From: Parapontixanthobacter sp963736595
Lineage (GTDB): Bacteria > Pseudomonadota > Alphaproteobacteria > Sphingomonadales > Sphingomonadaceae
NCBI GenBank assembly: GCA_963736595.1
Contig: CAVTPG010000002.1
Location: 248,001 to 312,000, forward strand
Direction: 5' to 3'
Length of the DNA stretch: 64,000 nt
This document shows, piece after piece, positions 1-9,042 of this stretch. The notes under the pieces are model-generated. The model was not told the DNA's origin. It saw only the letters and a list, made by a program, of their open reading frames with translations, and made no database searches. The position numbers and the translations under genes are program-made. The number at the start of each line of letters is the position of its first letter. The stretch's first letter is position 1.

Positions 1-495
1 CCACGGCCCGCTTAGATAGCGGTACAGGGCAAAGCCCTTGAAGGCGAAGTCGCGCGGTTCGATTTCCGGCTCCAGCGCCACTTGCAACGCCTTGGCTTCG
101 CGCGGTGCCACCTTGTTCTGGATCGTCACGTGCAAACGCGGGCGATGCTCGTCCTGCGGGGTCAGCATCCCGTGAAAGCGATCGGCCATTGCCTCGCGCA
201 GGGCAAGCATATCGGGGCTGACCAGTTTCAATGCCGTCCCCCGCCCCAAATTCATCAACCCTTCCAGCCGGCCCGCTACCGGTGCGTATTCCTTCGCCAT
301 CCGTGCCAACACATCGCCCAATTCACCCTCGCATGATGGCGGCAGCGCATGGAACAGCGTCACATGAGCTTCGAGATAATTGCGTTCGGGCGGGAAATGC
401 TCGGTCCGCAAAGCGGTTGCCCAGCGGTGCAGATCAGGCGGCAATTGCGCAGTCAGGATCAGCGGCGCATTTGGCTGCGCGCCCGCCTCACTCAT
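1..495 (-). CDS. thpR: 2'-5' RNA ligase family protein (C-terminus cut by window edge)
   Basis: I translated this frame by hand: ATG at 495 reads open for 165 codons to base 1, so the gene continues outside the window. Two HxT motifs typical of the 2H phosphoesterase / 2'-5' RNA ligase fold are visible, H44-V-T46 (HVTLFHAL) and H122-V-T124 (HVTIQNK), with the usual spacing of about 80 residues. Family members hydrolyse or form 2',5' or cyclic phosphodiester bonds in RNA; the natural substrate is often unknown. It lies 43 bp downstream of mltG on the same strand and may be the last gene of the acpP-fabF-mltG run. Function at family level is likely; the exact reaction is not determined. Confidence 0.82.
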   Translation of the reverse strand, partial: MSEAGAQPNAPLILTAQLPPDLHRWATALRTEHFPPERNYLEAHVTLFHALPPSCEGELGDVLARMAKEYAPVAGRLEGLMNLGRGTALKLVSPDMLALREAMADRFHGMLTPQDEHRPRLHVTIQNKVAPREAKALQVALEPEIEPRDFAFKGFALYRYLSGPW

Positions 496-538
496 AAGTC
501 GCTGCGATCTTGGTCACGTCAATCATAGTGCGCCGCAC

Positions 539-1507
539 TCATATCCCATTATCGCGGCGGAATTTCCGCCATTTGCGAACATTCTCGTTATGCTCGGCCA
601 GTGTGTTGGCAAACACATGACCGCCGCTGCCATCTGCGACATAATACAGCGCTTCGGTTTCGTCAGGATCTAGCACCGCCGCAATCGCCGCACGCCCCGG
701 ATTTGTGATCGGCCCGACCGGCAGGCCAGCGATCGCGCGGGTGTTGTACGGATTGGGATCGCGCAATTCGGACACGCGAATTTGCCGCCCCAACGGTTTG
801 CCCTTGGTGATCGGATAAATCGTCGTGGCATCCGCGCCCAGCATCATGTTTAGCTTCACGCGGTTCGACATGACCCCTGCCACCATGCCGCGTTCTTCGG
901 CAATGCCGGTTTCTTTCTCCACAATGCTGGCCAGAATGATCGCGTCGCGCGGATTATCGACCGCAATGTCAGCGCTGCGCTTTTCCCACAATTCAGCCAG
1001 AGCCTCGTCCATCGCCGATTGCATCCGAGCCAGCACCGCTGCGCGCGTCTCGCCGCGTTCGAAATCATAAGTTTCGGGCAGCAGAGAGCCTTCTTCCGGT
1101 ATGGCGATGTCCCCGGTCAGCAAAGGCTCGGCCAGCAGCCGCTCATAGACCAGGATCGAGGGCATTCCTTCGGGGATCGTGATCGCACGGCGGATGACTT
1201 CGCCGGTCTGGAACATCTGATGGATTTGCGCCGGGCTGGCCCCTGCCGCCAGTCTGAACTCGCCCGCCTTGATCGGCTCGCTTCCGCCAAGGAATTTCGC
1301 GCGCAGCAAAAATCCGTCCGCCGATGAAATAATGCCTTCCTCTTCCAGCTTGTTGGCAACCGACGTCAAGCTGGAGCCTTGCGGTATGACAAAGCTGCGA
1401 TCTTCGACCACGGTGGCGCTGCCATACCACGGGAAAACCAGCGCACCCGCCGCAACCGCCAAGGCAAGCCCGATAATCGCAATCAGCAGACAACCGACCT
1501 TCTTCAC
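539..1507 (-). CDS. mltG: Endolytic murein transglycosylase MltG
   Basis: A 322-residue MltG/YceG-family protein that cleaves nascent peptidoglycan glycan strands at the inner membrane and is thought to set strand length. One N-terminal membrane segment (about residues 5-27) is followed by a LysM-like region and the catalytic domain. The signature IVEKETG contains the acidic residues E197 and E199, where the catalytic glutamate of the family lies, and is followed by the SNRV and ADATTIYPI segments typical of the fold. It sits 34 bp downstream of fabF on the same strand, a frequent acpP-fabF-mltG order in alphaproteobacteria. Confidence 0.95.
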   Translation of the reverse strand: MKKVGCLLIAIIGLALAVAAGALVFPWYGSATVVEDRSFVIPQGSSLTSVANKLEEEGIISSADGFLLRAKFLGGSEPIKAGEFRLAAGASPAQIHQMFQTGEVIRRAITIPEGMPSILVYERLLAEPLLTGDIAIPEEGSLLPETYDFERGETRAAVLARMQSAMDEALAELWEKRSADIAVDNPRDAIILASIVEKETGIAEERGMVAGVMSNRVKLNMMLGADATTIYPITKGKPLGRQIRVSELRDPNPYNTRAIAGLPVGPITNPGRAAIAAVLDPDETEALYYVADGSGGHVFANTLAEHNENVRKWRKFRRDNGI

Positions 1508-1541
1508 AACGGCAAGACCGGCAACATCCGCATCGCCCGCC

Positions 1542-2801
1542 CTATTCGGCTTTGATCATGATCAGCGAGGCATTGGTCCCGCCGAAGCCGAATGAATTGT
1601 TCAGCACGGCTTTGACTTCACGCTTTTTCGCAGTGTGCGGCACCAGATCAACGCCTTCGCAACCGTCATCGGGATTATCCAGATTAAGCGTCGGCGGCAC
1701 GATTTGATCGCGCAGAGCAAGGATGCAGAAAATGCTCTCCACCGCTCCTGCTCCGCCCAGCAAATGCCCGATGGCGGATTTCGTGCTGCTCATCGAAGCC
1801 CCGCCCAGATCGTCGCCGAACACACGCTTGGCCGCCGCCAATTCGATCGTATCGGCCATCGTCGACGTGCCATGCGCGTTAATATAGTCGATGTCTGCAG
1901 CTTCCAGCCCCGCTTTTCGCAGCGCCATCTTCATCGACAATTCCGCACCCTTGCCTTCGGGATGCGGCGCAGTGACGTGATAGGCATCGCCGGACAGGCC
2001 ATAACCGACCACTTCGGCATAGATCGTCGCGCCGCGCGCCTTGGCGTGTTCATATTCTTCCAGCACGAGGACACCGGCCCCCTCGCCCATCACAAAGCCG
2101 TCGCGGTCCTTGTCGTAAGGGCGACTGGCTTCGGTCGGGCGATCGTTGAAACTGGTGTTCAGCGCACGGGCTTGCGCAAATCCGGCCACGCCCAGCGGGT
2201 TCACTGTGCTTTCCGCTCCACCGGCCAGCATGATATCGGCATCGTCATCGCGGATCATCCGCGCCGCATCACCGATCGAGTGCGCGCCAGTGGAACAGGC
2301 GGTTACGACCGCGTGGTTCGGTCCCATCAGGCCGTATTTGATTGAGACTTGCCCCGAAATCAGATTGATCAGACGCCCATGTACAAAATGCGGGCTGACA
2401 CGGCCCGGTCCGCGCTCATGCAGCACGATCAATTCTTTTTCGATTCCCGGCAAACCGCCAATGCCCGATCCGATCGAACAGCCTGCACGGGTCTTCATAT
2501 CATCGGACATCTCGGTCAGTCCGGCATCTTCCAGCGCCTGTCCCGCCGCATCGATGCCATAGATGATGAACGGATCGACTTGCCGCTGAACCTTGTGATC
2601 GACGCGCTTGTCAGGATCGAAACCATATTCGTGATCCTTCGGCTTGATCTCGCACGCGATCTTGCATTTCTGATCCGCCGGATCGAAGCTGGTGATCGTC
2701 GCCGCACCGCTTTTGGAAGCCAGTATGTTGGACCACACGGTTTCGACATCGGCGCCCAGCGGCGTTACCAGGCCCAATCCAGTTACGACGACACGGCGCA
2801 T
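1542..2801 (-). CDS. fabF: 3-oxoacyl-[ACP] synthase II (FabF)
   Basis: A 419-residue condensing enzyme of type II fatty acid synthesis that elongates acyl-ACP with malonyl-ACP in the cytosol. The thiolase-fold catalytic triad is visible: nucleophile C169 in VVTACSTGAHS, the first histidine in INAHGTST and the second in SAIGHLLGG. The C-terminal NNSFGFGGTNA signature is intact. Length is normal for FabF. acpP lies 135 bp upstream on the same strand, separated by a strong hairpin (see 2845-2879) that could uncouple the two expression levels. Confidence 0.97.
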   Translation of the reverse strand: MRRVVVTGLGLVTPLGADVETVWSNILASKSGAATITSFDPADQKCKIACEIKPKDHEYGFDPDKRVDHKVQRQVDPFIIYGIDAAGQALEDAGLTEMSDDMKTRAGCSIGSGIGGLPGIEKELIVLHERGPGRVSPHFVHGRLINLISGQVSIKYGLMGPNHAVVTACSTGAHSIGDAARMIRDDDADIMLAGGAESTVNPLGVAGFAQARALNTSFNDRPTEASRPYDKDRDGFVMGEGAGVLVLEEYEHAKARGATIYAEVVGYGLSGDAYHVTAPHPEGKGAELSMKMALRKAGLEAADIDYINAHGTSTMADTIELAAAKRVFGDDLGGASMSSTKSAIGHLLGGAGAVESIFCILALRDQIVPPTLNLDNPDDGCEGVDLVPHTAKKREVKAVLNNSFGFGGTNASLIMIKAE

Positions 2802-2840
2802 TTAACTCTCCGACAATCCAGTTTTACACAAGGTATGAAA

Positions 2841-2885
2841 ACACGACAGGCCCGAACCCTCGTCGGGGCTGGGCCTGTCATAGCC
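2841..2885 (-). terminator. Hairpin between acpP and fabF (attenuator or terminator)
   Basis: Inverted repeat GACAGGCCC (2845-2853) / GGGCCTGTC (2871-2879) with an inner CCC/GGG pairing. Reading on the minus strand the stem is followed by GTGTTTTC, a short U-run. Its place between acpP and fabF suggests partial termination after acpP, which is normally expressed far more than fabF. The U-run is weak, so RNA processing is an alternative. Confidence 0.55.
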
Positions 2886-2936
2886 CCGCTATGCGCGCAC
2901 ATATGAACGCGAAGCGGGAGATAGGAGCCTAAAGCC

Positions 2937-3173
2937 TCAGCCCTTGTGCTCTTCGATGTATTTGGTCGCATCGCCGACAGTGCTGATTTTCTCAGCTGCA
3001 TCGTCAGGAATTTCCACGCCGAATTCTTCTTCGAACGCCATGACCAATTCAACGATATCCAGACTATCGGCACCCAGATCGTCAATGAAACTGGCTTCTT
3101 GCGTGACCTTGTCGCTTTCCACGCCAAGATGTTCGACTACGATTTTCTGTACCCGGTCGGCCGTATCGCTCAT
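2937..3173 (-). CDS. acpP: Acyl carrier protein
   Basis: A 78-residue acidic carrier protein that holds growing acyl chains as thioesters on 4'-phosphopantetheine. The attachment site is S37 in GADSLD. The ATG at 3173 is chosen because a good ribosome binding site (GAGAGGG) lies just upstream and the protein then has the canonical MSDTADRVQK start; the longer open frame to 3404 adds sequence unlike any ACP. fabF follows downstream on the same strand. Confidence 0.98.
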   Translation of the reverse strand: MSDTADRVQKIVVEHLGVESDKVTQEASFIDDLGADSLDIVELVMAFEEEFGVEIPDDAAEKISTVGDATKYIEEHKG

Positions 3174-3415
3174 GAAATTCCCTCTCGAATTGGGGGTTAA
3201 GATGTTGATACACGCCCTAAAGAACGCCGCGCCGGAGCGCAAGAGGCAAGGCCGAACGCTACCCGTCTCATCCCAAGCTGCGTGAATATCGCGCGAGCAT
3301 TTGATCCCCATGCGCCCGAGCGCCGCAATTTTGCGACGAACCGGCAATTCGTCGGACCAAAAGCCGAGTTCGCGCATTGTTTTACTATAAGCTGATAAAA
3401 ACAAAGGATTTTTCT

Positions 3416-3853
3416 ATGGAAACGCAACAAGTCGCCCTTAAGTCTCTCGCCGATACGACATATGATAGCGTAAAAGGCTATCGCATGGCGTCCGAAAAGG
3501 CGCAGACCCCTCAGCTAAAGCAGCAATTGGCGCAATGTGCCGAAAAGCGTTCGCAAACGCTCGACACGCTGAATTCGCAACTAACGCAAATGGGTTGCGA
3601 GCAGGCCGATGGCACAGTCGCTGGCTCGCTGCATCAGATGTGGGGCGAGATTACCGACCTGTTCGAAAATGGCGATGAAGCTGCGGTCGAACGCGTCGAA
3701 GAAGGCGAGGACTACATTTCCGGCAAGTTCAAGGAAGCGCTGGAAAATGTGCAATTCGATGCCGGCAGCAAGCAAGTGGTGCAGAAGGCATATGAAGAAA
3801 TTCAGGCAGGCGAGCGGATGTCGAACCGGCTTGAACAGCAATATGACGACTGA
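3416..3853 (+). CDS. PA2169/DUF2383 family four-helix-bundle protein
   Basis: A 145-residue, highly charged, helix-rich soluble protein of the ferritin-like PA2169 (DUF2383) type. The N-terminal LKSLADTTYDSVKGYRMA pattern and the later EDYISGKFKEALE helix are typical. The biochemical role of the family is unknown; members are often associated with stress or stationary phase. The start at 3416 is preferred over an in-frame upstream codon at 3377 because AAAGGA lies about 7 bases before it and the extension is lysine-rich non-family sequence. It is transcribed divergently from acpP and ends at a hairpin shared with aspS. Confidence 0.85.
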   Translation: METQQVALKSLADTTYDSVKGYRMASEKAQTPQLKQQLAQCAEKRSQTLDTLNSQLTQMGCEQADGTVAGSLHQMWGEITDLFENGDEAAVERVEEGEDYISGKFKEALENVQFDAGSKQVVQKAYEEIQAGERMSNRLEQQYDD

Positions 3854-3879
3854 TTAGTCGCAAAATAACGCAATATACA

Positions 3880-3913
3880 GGGGCGCAAGGTCATTCGGCT
3901 TTGCGCCCCTTTT
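3880..3913 (+). terminator. Rho-independent terminator after the DUF2383 gene
   Basis: Perfect 9-bp stem GGGGCGCAA (3880-3888) / TTGCGCCCC (3901-3909), 12-base loop, then TTTT. It lies between the convergent DUF2383 gene and aspS. The T-run favours the plus direction. Confidence 0.75.
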
Positions 3914-3918
3914 GCGTG

Positions 3919-5757
3919 TCAGGCGTCGCCAGCGCGATCGACCCGCTGCGCCGCGTCACCATCTCCGGTTTTGGCAGCCTCGGTCTTGGGCGGCTCGATC
4001 GTACGAATATGCAATTCGCGAAGCTGCTTGGGATCGGCGGCATTGGGCGCGCCCATCATCAGATCCTGCGCTTTCTGGTTCATCGGGAAAGCGATCACTT
4101 CGCGGATATTCGGCTCGTCGGCCAATAGCATTACGATCCGGTCGATCCCCGGAGCAGAACCACCATGCGGCGGTGCGCCAAGCTTGAACGCTTCCAGCAT
4201 ACCGCCGAAATTCTCCTCGACATCGGCCTTGGTATAGCCCGCCAGTTCGAAGGCCTTGTACATAATTTCCGGCTTGTGGTTCCGGATTGCGCCGGATGAC
4301 AATTCATAGCCGTTGCACACGATGTCATATTGCCACGCCAGAATGTCGAGCGGGTCTTTGGTTTCCAGCGCTTCCATCTCGCCTTGCGGCATGGAAAACG
4401 GATTGTGGCTGAAATCGACGCGCTTCAATTCCTCGTCATATTCGAACATCGGAAAATCGACGATCCAGCAGAACTTGAAACAGCCTTGCTCGATCAGTTC
4501 GAGCGTTTCGCCAACGCGTGTGCGTGCAGCTCCAGCCAGCTTCACGGCGTCCTTTTCTTTGCCAGCCGCAAAGAAGAGACCATCGTTCTCGCCCAAGCCC
4601 AGCTCGTCATAAAGCTGCGCCATCAGATCCGGCCCGTGATTCTTGGCAATCGGGCCGCCGAACTCACCGCTTTTGCGCGTGACATAGCCCAGTCCCGCAA
4701 ACCCTTCGCGCCGCGCCCAATCATTCATTTCATCGAAGAATTTGCGGCTTTTTTCATTCGTGTTCGGCGCCGGAATAACGCGGACCACTCCGCCGCCGCC
4801 GACGATTTTTTCAAACAGACCGAAGCCCGACTTGGTAAAGTGGCTCGTGACATCGGAGATAATCAGCGGATTGCGCAAATCGGGTTTATCGGTGCCGTAT
4901 TTCAGCATCGATTCGGCATAAGGAATGCGCGGAAATTCACCGCTCGGCGTTACAGAATTGCCATTGGCAAATTCCTCGAATACGCCGGCCAGCACCGGCT
5001 CCAGCGCTTGAAACACGTCTTCTTGCGTGACAAAGCTCATTTCCAGATCGAGCTGGTAAAATTCGGGACTACGGTCGGCGCGCAAATCTTCATCGCGAAA
5101 ACATGGCGCGATTTGGAAATAGCGGTCAAACCCGGCCACCATCAGCAATTGTTTGAACATCTGTGGCGCTTGCGGCAGCGCGTAAAAACTGCCCGGATGA
5201 AGGCGGCTCGGCACCAGATAATCGCGCGCGCCTTCGGGGCTGGATGCGCCCAAAATCGGCGTCTGTATCTCGTTAAAGCCCTGATCGGTCATGCGCCGCC
5301 GGATCGAGGCGATCACCTGACTGCGCAGCATGATGTTCTGATGCACCCGCTCGCGGCGCAAATCGACGAAACGGTATTTCAGCCGCGTTTCTTCCGGATA
5401 ATCTTCCGCAGAATTGACAATCAGGGGCAATTCGTCGGCACTGCTTTGCACAGTGCAGCCGCGCGCAAAGACTTCGATCGCGCCGGTCGGCAAATTGTCA
5501 TTCACCGTGGCTGCGTCGCGCGCTTTGACTTCGCCATCGATGGTGACGACGCTTTCCACGCGCAAACCTTCCAAAGTGCCGAGCGCAGGCGAATCTTCGT
5601 CTGCCACAATTTGCGTAATGCCGTAATGGTCGCGCAAATCGACGAACAAGACGCCGCCATGATCGCGTTTACGGTGAATCCAGCCCGATAGCCGGACATG
5701 ATCGCCGACATTTTCTCGTGCCAAGGCCGCGCAGTTGTGGGTACGGTAAACGTGCAT
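3919..5757 (-). CDS. aspS: Aspartate--tRNA ligase
   Basis: A 612-residue bacterial-type class IIb synthetase that charges tRNA-Asp with aspartate. It has the N-terminal OB-fold anticodon domain (HVRLSGWIHRKRDHGGVLF), class II motif 2 around CFRDEDLRADRSPEF, the bacterial GAD insertion, and motif 3 in APGIDRIVMLL. Many alphaproteobacterial AspRSs also mischarge tRNA-Asn for GatCAB repair; the sequence alone does not decide that here. The gene stands alone, convergent with the DUF2383 gene and divergent from rnd. Confidence 0.97.
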   Translation of the reverse strand: MHVYRTHNCAALARENVGDHVRLSGWIHRKRDHGGVLFVDLRDHYGITQIVADEDSPALGTLEGLRVESVVTIDGEVKARDAATVNDNLPTGAIEVFARGCTVQSSADELPLIVNSAEDYPEETRLKYRFVDLRRERVHQNIMLRSQVIASIRRRMTDQGFNEIQTPILGASSPEGARDYLVPSRLHPGSFYALPQAPQMFKQLLMVAGFDRYFQIAPCFRDEDLRADRSPEFYQLDLEMSFVTQEDVFQALEPVLAGVFEEFANGNSVTPSGEFPRIPYAESMLKYGTDKPDLRNPLIISDVTSHFTKSGFGLFEKIVGGGGVVRVIPAPNTNEKSRKFFDEMNDWARREGFAGLGYVTRKSGEFGGPIAKNHGPDLMAQLYDELGLGENDGLFFAAGKEKDAVKLAGAARTRVGETLELIEQGCFKFCWIVDFPMFEYDEELKRVDFSHNPFSMPQGEMEALETKDPLDILAWQYDIVCNGYELSSGAIRNHKPEIMYKAFELAGYTKADVEENFGGMLEAFKLGAPPHGGSAPGIDRIVMLLADEPNIREVIAFPMNQKAQDLMMGAPNAADPKQLRELHIRTIEPPKTEAAKTGDGDAAQRVDRAGDA

Positions 5758-5950
5758 CTAATCTTTTTCCGTGTTTGGGGCTAAGGCTTGTCGGCGCATT
5801 GTTTGCGCGCACCTGCTCTCTTAGGATGGGCGGGCTAACAGGGGAAGCGCGGATTTTTGTCAAGCCAAACGGCACAATGGCAAAGGTTGGTCGCTGATAA
5901 TGGTCGTTGGCCGATGGGTGGTACTCCGCCCCGAAGATACGAGAGAATGT

Positions 5951-7279
5951 ATGATAATACACGATTTGATTACCGACACTGCCACTTTGACCGAATTATG
6001 CGAGCGGTTGGCGCAGTCCGATTTCATCACCGTCGATACCGAATTCATGCGCGAAAATACCTTCTGGCCGGAATTGTGCCTGGTGCAGATCGCGGACGAT
6101 AAGGAAGCCGCCGCCGTCGATCCGCTGGCCAAGGGCATCGATCTGACGCCGCTGCTCGAACTGCTGACCGACAATCACGATGTGCTGAAGATTTTTCATG
6201 CCGGGGGGCAGGACGTTGAGATCGTGCATCATCTGACCGGCAAAACTCCGCAGCCGATTTTCGATACGCAAGTCGCGATGATGGCAATCAGCCAGTCCGA
6301 GCAGATCGGTTATGCCAATCTGGTCGAGGCATGGCTGGGCTTTACCGTCGACAAAGGGGCACGCTTTACCGATTGGAGCCGCCGCCCGCTCACCGATCGG
6401 CAGATCGAATATGCCATCGGTGACGTCACGCATCTGTCCAAGATTTTTCCCAAGATCCTGGAAAAACTGCATAGCACCGGGCGCGGGGCATGGCTGGATG
6501 CGGAAATGGAGAAGCTGGCTGATCCCGCCAACTACGCCAACGATCCAGAGATTGCCTGGCGGCGGATCAAGTCGCAGGGCCGTAATCCGGCAATCCTCGG
6601 CCGATTGAAAGCATTGGCCGCTTGGCGCGAAGGCGAAGCCAAGCACAAGAATATTCCGCGCGGACGGATCATTCGCGATGAAACGCTGGCCAGCCTTGCT
6701 GCTAGTCCGCCCAAAACGCAGGCCGATCTGACCAAAGTGCGCGGGCTGTCCGCGGCATGGCGCGACAATGATATCGGCAAGCGATTGATGGCGGCGCTGG
6801 AGGAATCCGCGCCCTTGTCCAAAGACGAGCTGCCGGACCGCAACCGGCGCGGAGTGCCGCTCGGCAAGGAAGGCGCGCTGGTCGCTGATCTTTTGAAATT
6901 GCTGTTGAAAATCCGCAGCCGCGAAATGGATGTCGCCTCGCGCTTGCTGGCCCGCAGTGATGAGCTGGATGCGCTGGCCGCCGGAGTGCGCAATCTACCG
7001 ATTCTGGAAGGTTGGCGCTACGATGTTTTCGGTAAGGACGCGCTGGAAGTGGTCGAAGGAAGGCTGGCGTTCGGGGTAAAGAACGGCAAGCTGGTGATGA
7101 ACCGGATCGATCATATGGAAGATGCCGTAAGTGACGAGCCGAACGAACCGCAACATGACGCGCCGGACGATGAAACTGAGAACGCGCAGATTGACGGGCA
7201 GATAATCGATCCGGACGAGGATAACGGCGAGGATGGCGACACGAATGCAACCAGTCACGCGGCGGTAAAAGCCGACTGA
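5951..7279 (+). CDS. rnd: Ribonuclease D
   Basis: A 442-residue 3'-5' exoribonuclease that trims tRNA and other RNA 3' ends. The DEDD exonuclease motifs are visible: DTEFMRENTF near the N-terminus, a FHAGGQD segment, and the YAIGDVTHL motif with the conserved tyrosine and aspartate. An HRDC-like region follows. The C-terminus carries an unusual acidic tail of about 50 residues rich in D, E and N, which makes it longer than a typical RNase D. The ATG at 5951 follows GAGAGAATGT and gives the canonical start; the in-frame extension to 5900 is not family-like. oxyR begins 2 bp after its stop. Confidence 0.94.
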   Translation: MIIHDLITDTATLTELCERLAQSDFITVDTEFMRENTFWPELCLVQIADDKEAAAVDPLAKGIDLTPLLELLTDNHDVLKIFHAGGQDVEIVHHLTGKTPQPIFDTQVAMMAISQSEQIGYANLVEAWLGFTVDKGARFTDWSRRPLTDRQIEYAIGDVTHLSKIFPKILEKLHSTGRGAWLDAEMEKLADPANYANDPEIAWRRIKSQGRNPAILGRLKALAAWREGEAKHKNIPRGRIIRDETLASLAASPPKTQADLTKVRGLSAAWRDNDIGKRLMAALEESAPLSKDELPDRNRRGVPLGKEGALVADLLKLLLKIRSREMDVASRLLARSDELDALAAGVRNLPILEGWRYDVFGKDALEVVEGRLAFGVKNGKLVMNRIDHMEDAVSDEPNEPQHDAPDDETENAQIDGQIIDPDEDNGEDGDTNATSHAAVKAD

Positions 7280-7281
7280 CA

Positions 7282-8178
7282 ATGGCCATTTACCTGCCGA
7301 CCATCAAACAGCTGCAATATCTCGCCGCGCTGCACGAACACAAACATTTCGGGCGTGCGGCAAAAGCCAGCTTCGTGTCGCAATCCACCTTGTCGAGCGG
7401 GATCCGCGAGCTGGAATCGCTGCTGGGCGTGACGCTGGTGGAGCGCAGTCGGCGTGTGGTACGGTTTACGGCACTGGGCAATCAGGTGGTTGCCAAGGCG
7501 CACCGCATTTTGCGCGAGGCCGAAGAGTTGTCCGATCTGGTGCAGGCAGCGGGCAAGCCATTGGCGGGGCAACTTCGGATGAGCGTTATCCCGACGATCG
7601 CGCCGTTTTTGCTACCGCGTATTTTGCCGCGGCTGCGCAAGGAGCGGCCCGATCTCAAGCTCTTTCTGCGTGAGGAGACCAGCCACGATGCGGTGGAATC
7701 GCTGCATCATGGCCGCGTCGATTGCGTGCTGCTTGCGCTCCCTTACGACACGGGCGATGTGGCGAGCGCCGCGATTTCGCAAGACCGGCTGCACGTCGCA
7801 TTCCCCAAAGATGATCCGCGCGATCCGCCGGATAAAATTACGCCGGGCATGATTGACGAAGGCCGCTTGCTGATGCTGGAAGACGGGCATTGCCTGAAGG
7901 AACACGCGCTGGCCGCGTGCAATCGCCCCGAATTGCGCGACGCGGCGACGATGATCGGCACCAGTCTGCACACACTCGTGCAACTGGTCGATAATGGGCT
8001 AGGCCTGACGATATTGCCGGAAATGGCGGTCAACGCGGGAATTTTGAGCGGGACCGATGTGGTGACACGTCCGCTGCAAGCAGAAAACGCAAGCCGTCAG
8101 ATCACGCTGATCTGGCGCAAGAATTCACCACGCGAGGCCGATTTCCTGCTGCTGGCGGATGAATTGCGCGCGGGCTAA
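7282..8178 (+). CDS. oxyR: LysR-type hydrogen peroxide sensor OxyR
   Basis: A 298-residue LysR-family regulator. The N-terminal winged helix-turn-helix is clear (FGRAAKASFVSQSTLSSGIREL) and the effector domain has C204 and C213 in LEDGHCLKEHALAAC, the same nine-residue spacing as the redox pair C199/C208 of E. coli OxyR. This supports peroxide sensing by disulfide formation rather than a generic LysR role. It starts 2 bp after rnd, so it is probably co-transcribed. No catalase or peroxiredoxin gene is adjacent in this window. Confidence 0.92.
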   Translation: MAIYLPTIKQLQYLAALHEHKHFGRAAKASFVSQSTLSSGIRELESLLGVTLVERSRRVVRFTALGNQVVAKAHRILREAEELSDLVQAAGKPLAGQLRMSVIPTIAPFLLPRILPRLRKERPDLKLFLREETSHDAVESLHHGRVDCVLLALPYDTGDVASAAISQDRLHVAFPKDDPRDPPDKITPGMIDEGRLLMLEDGHCLKEHALAACNRPELRDAATMIGTSLHTLVQLVDNGLGLTILPEMAVNAGILSGTDVVTRPLQAENASRQITLIWRKNSPREADFLLLADELRAG

Positions 8179-8212
8179 AATCGCGCGTGTTGGACCGTCC
8201 AACTACGGCGCC

Positions 8213-8821
8213 TCAATCCATATGCGTGAGGCCGACCCGCAGATAATCCCACCCGGTAATCAGCGTCAAGATCGCCGCAGCCCACAAAAACGTCAGGCTG
8301 ACAACGTGAATCCAGCTATCGGCAAAAGTCGCGCATTGCTCGGCCAGCGACTGGCACGGTTGCCCGTGCACTGCACCGCCAAGGATTAGCCCGCCCAGCG
8401 CAAACAATTGAAACGTCGTCTTCCATTTCGCCATTTTGCTGACGGGAACAGAGACCTGCAATCCGCCTAGAAATTCGCGCAGACCCGACACGGTAATCTC
8501 GCGCACCAGAATCACCAGTCCGGCAATTACGTGCAAATCTCCTGCATAAGGTCCGCGTAAATAACCTTGGGCAGTCAGCACGATGATAACGGCGGCCACC
8601 ATGATCTTGTCCGCAATCGGATCGAGGAAAATACCCAGCCGGGACACTGCGCCGCTCGAACGCGCCAGATAACCGTCGAAATAATCGGTGACGCCCATCA
8701 GGCAATACAGGACGAATGCAAAGGCATAGCCAAGCTGCCACTCAGGCCACCACAGCAAGAACGCCAGCAACGGCACGGCCACGATGCGGCTCAATGTCAG
8801 CATATTCGGCAAGCTAAGCAT
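8213..8821 (-). CDS. pgsA: CDP-diacylglycerol--glycerol-3-phosphate 3-phosphatidyltransferase
   Basis: A 202-residue integral membrane enzyme making phosphatidylglycerol phosphate from CDP-diacylglycerol and glycerol 3-phosphate. The CDP-alcohol phosphotransferase signature DG-x2-AR-x8-G-x3-D-x3-D is complete in DGYLARSSGAVSRLG followed by IFLDPIADK. Several hydrophobic segments surround it. The ATG at 8821 gives the family-typical MLSLPNMLTLSR start; the upstream in-frame extension to 8905 is not hydrophobic or conserved-looking. Convergent with oxyR. Confidence 0.93.
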   Translation of the reverse strand: MLSLPNMLTLSRIVAVPLLAFLLWWPEWQLGYAFAFVLYCLMGVTDYFDGYLARSSGAVSRLGIFLDPIADKIMVAAVIIVLTAQGYLRGPYAGDLHVIAGLVILVREITVSGLREFLGGLQVSVPVSKMAKWKTTFQLFALGGLILGGAVHGQPCQSLAEQCATFADSWIHVVSLTFLWAAAILTLITGWDYLRVGLTHMD

Positions 8822-9042
8822 TGTCGTGATTGTCCCCCCGCCTATGGCGCCCTGCCCTGCATCACTAAACGGCTTGTCTAAGAGAGCAAGAGTGGAAGAT
8901 CGCAAATCGGGGGCTTTGCACTTGTTCGCGGCGCGCGCTTCGCTAAGCTTCGCCCCAAGAGTGCTTTTGAAACAGGTGCTTTTGGTTTGAGCGATATGTT
9001 ACCGCCATAATTTGGGCGCTTAGGGGGAGCGGCACAAGGATC

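Noticed and set aside
4330..5691. 453-residue open frame on the plus strand inside aspS
   Set aside because: It lies fully antisense to aspS, has no family motif and follows the codon periodicity of the synthetase.
8190..8204. Hairpin GTTGGA/TCCAAC between oxyR and pgsA as a terminator
   Set aside because: Only 6 bp with a three-base loop and no U-run on either side.
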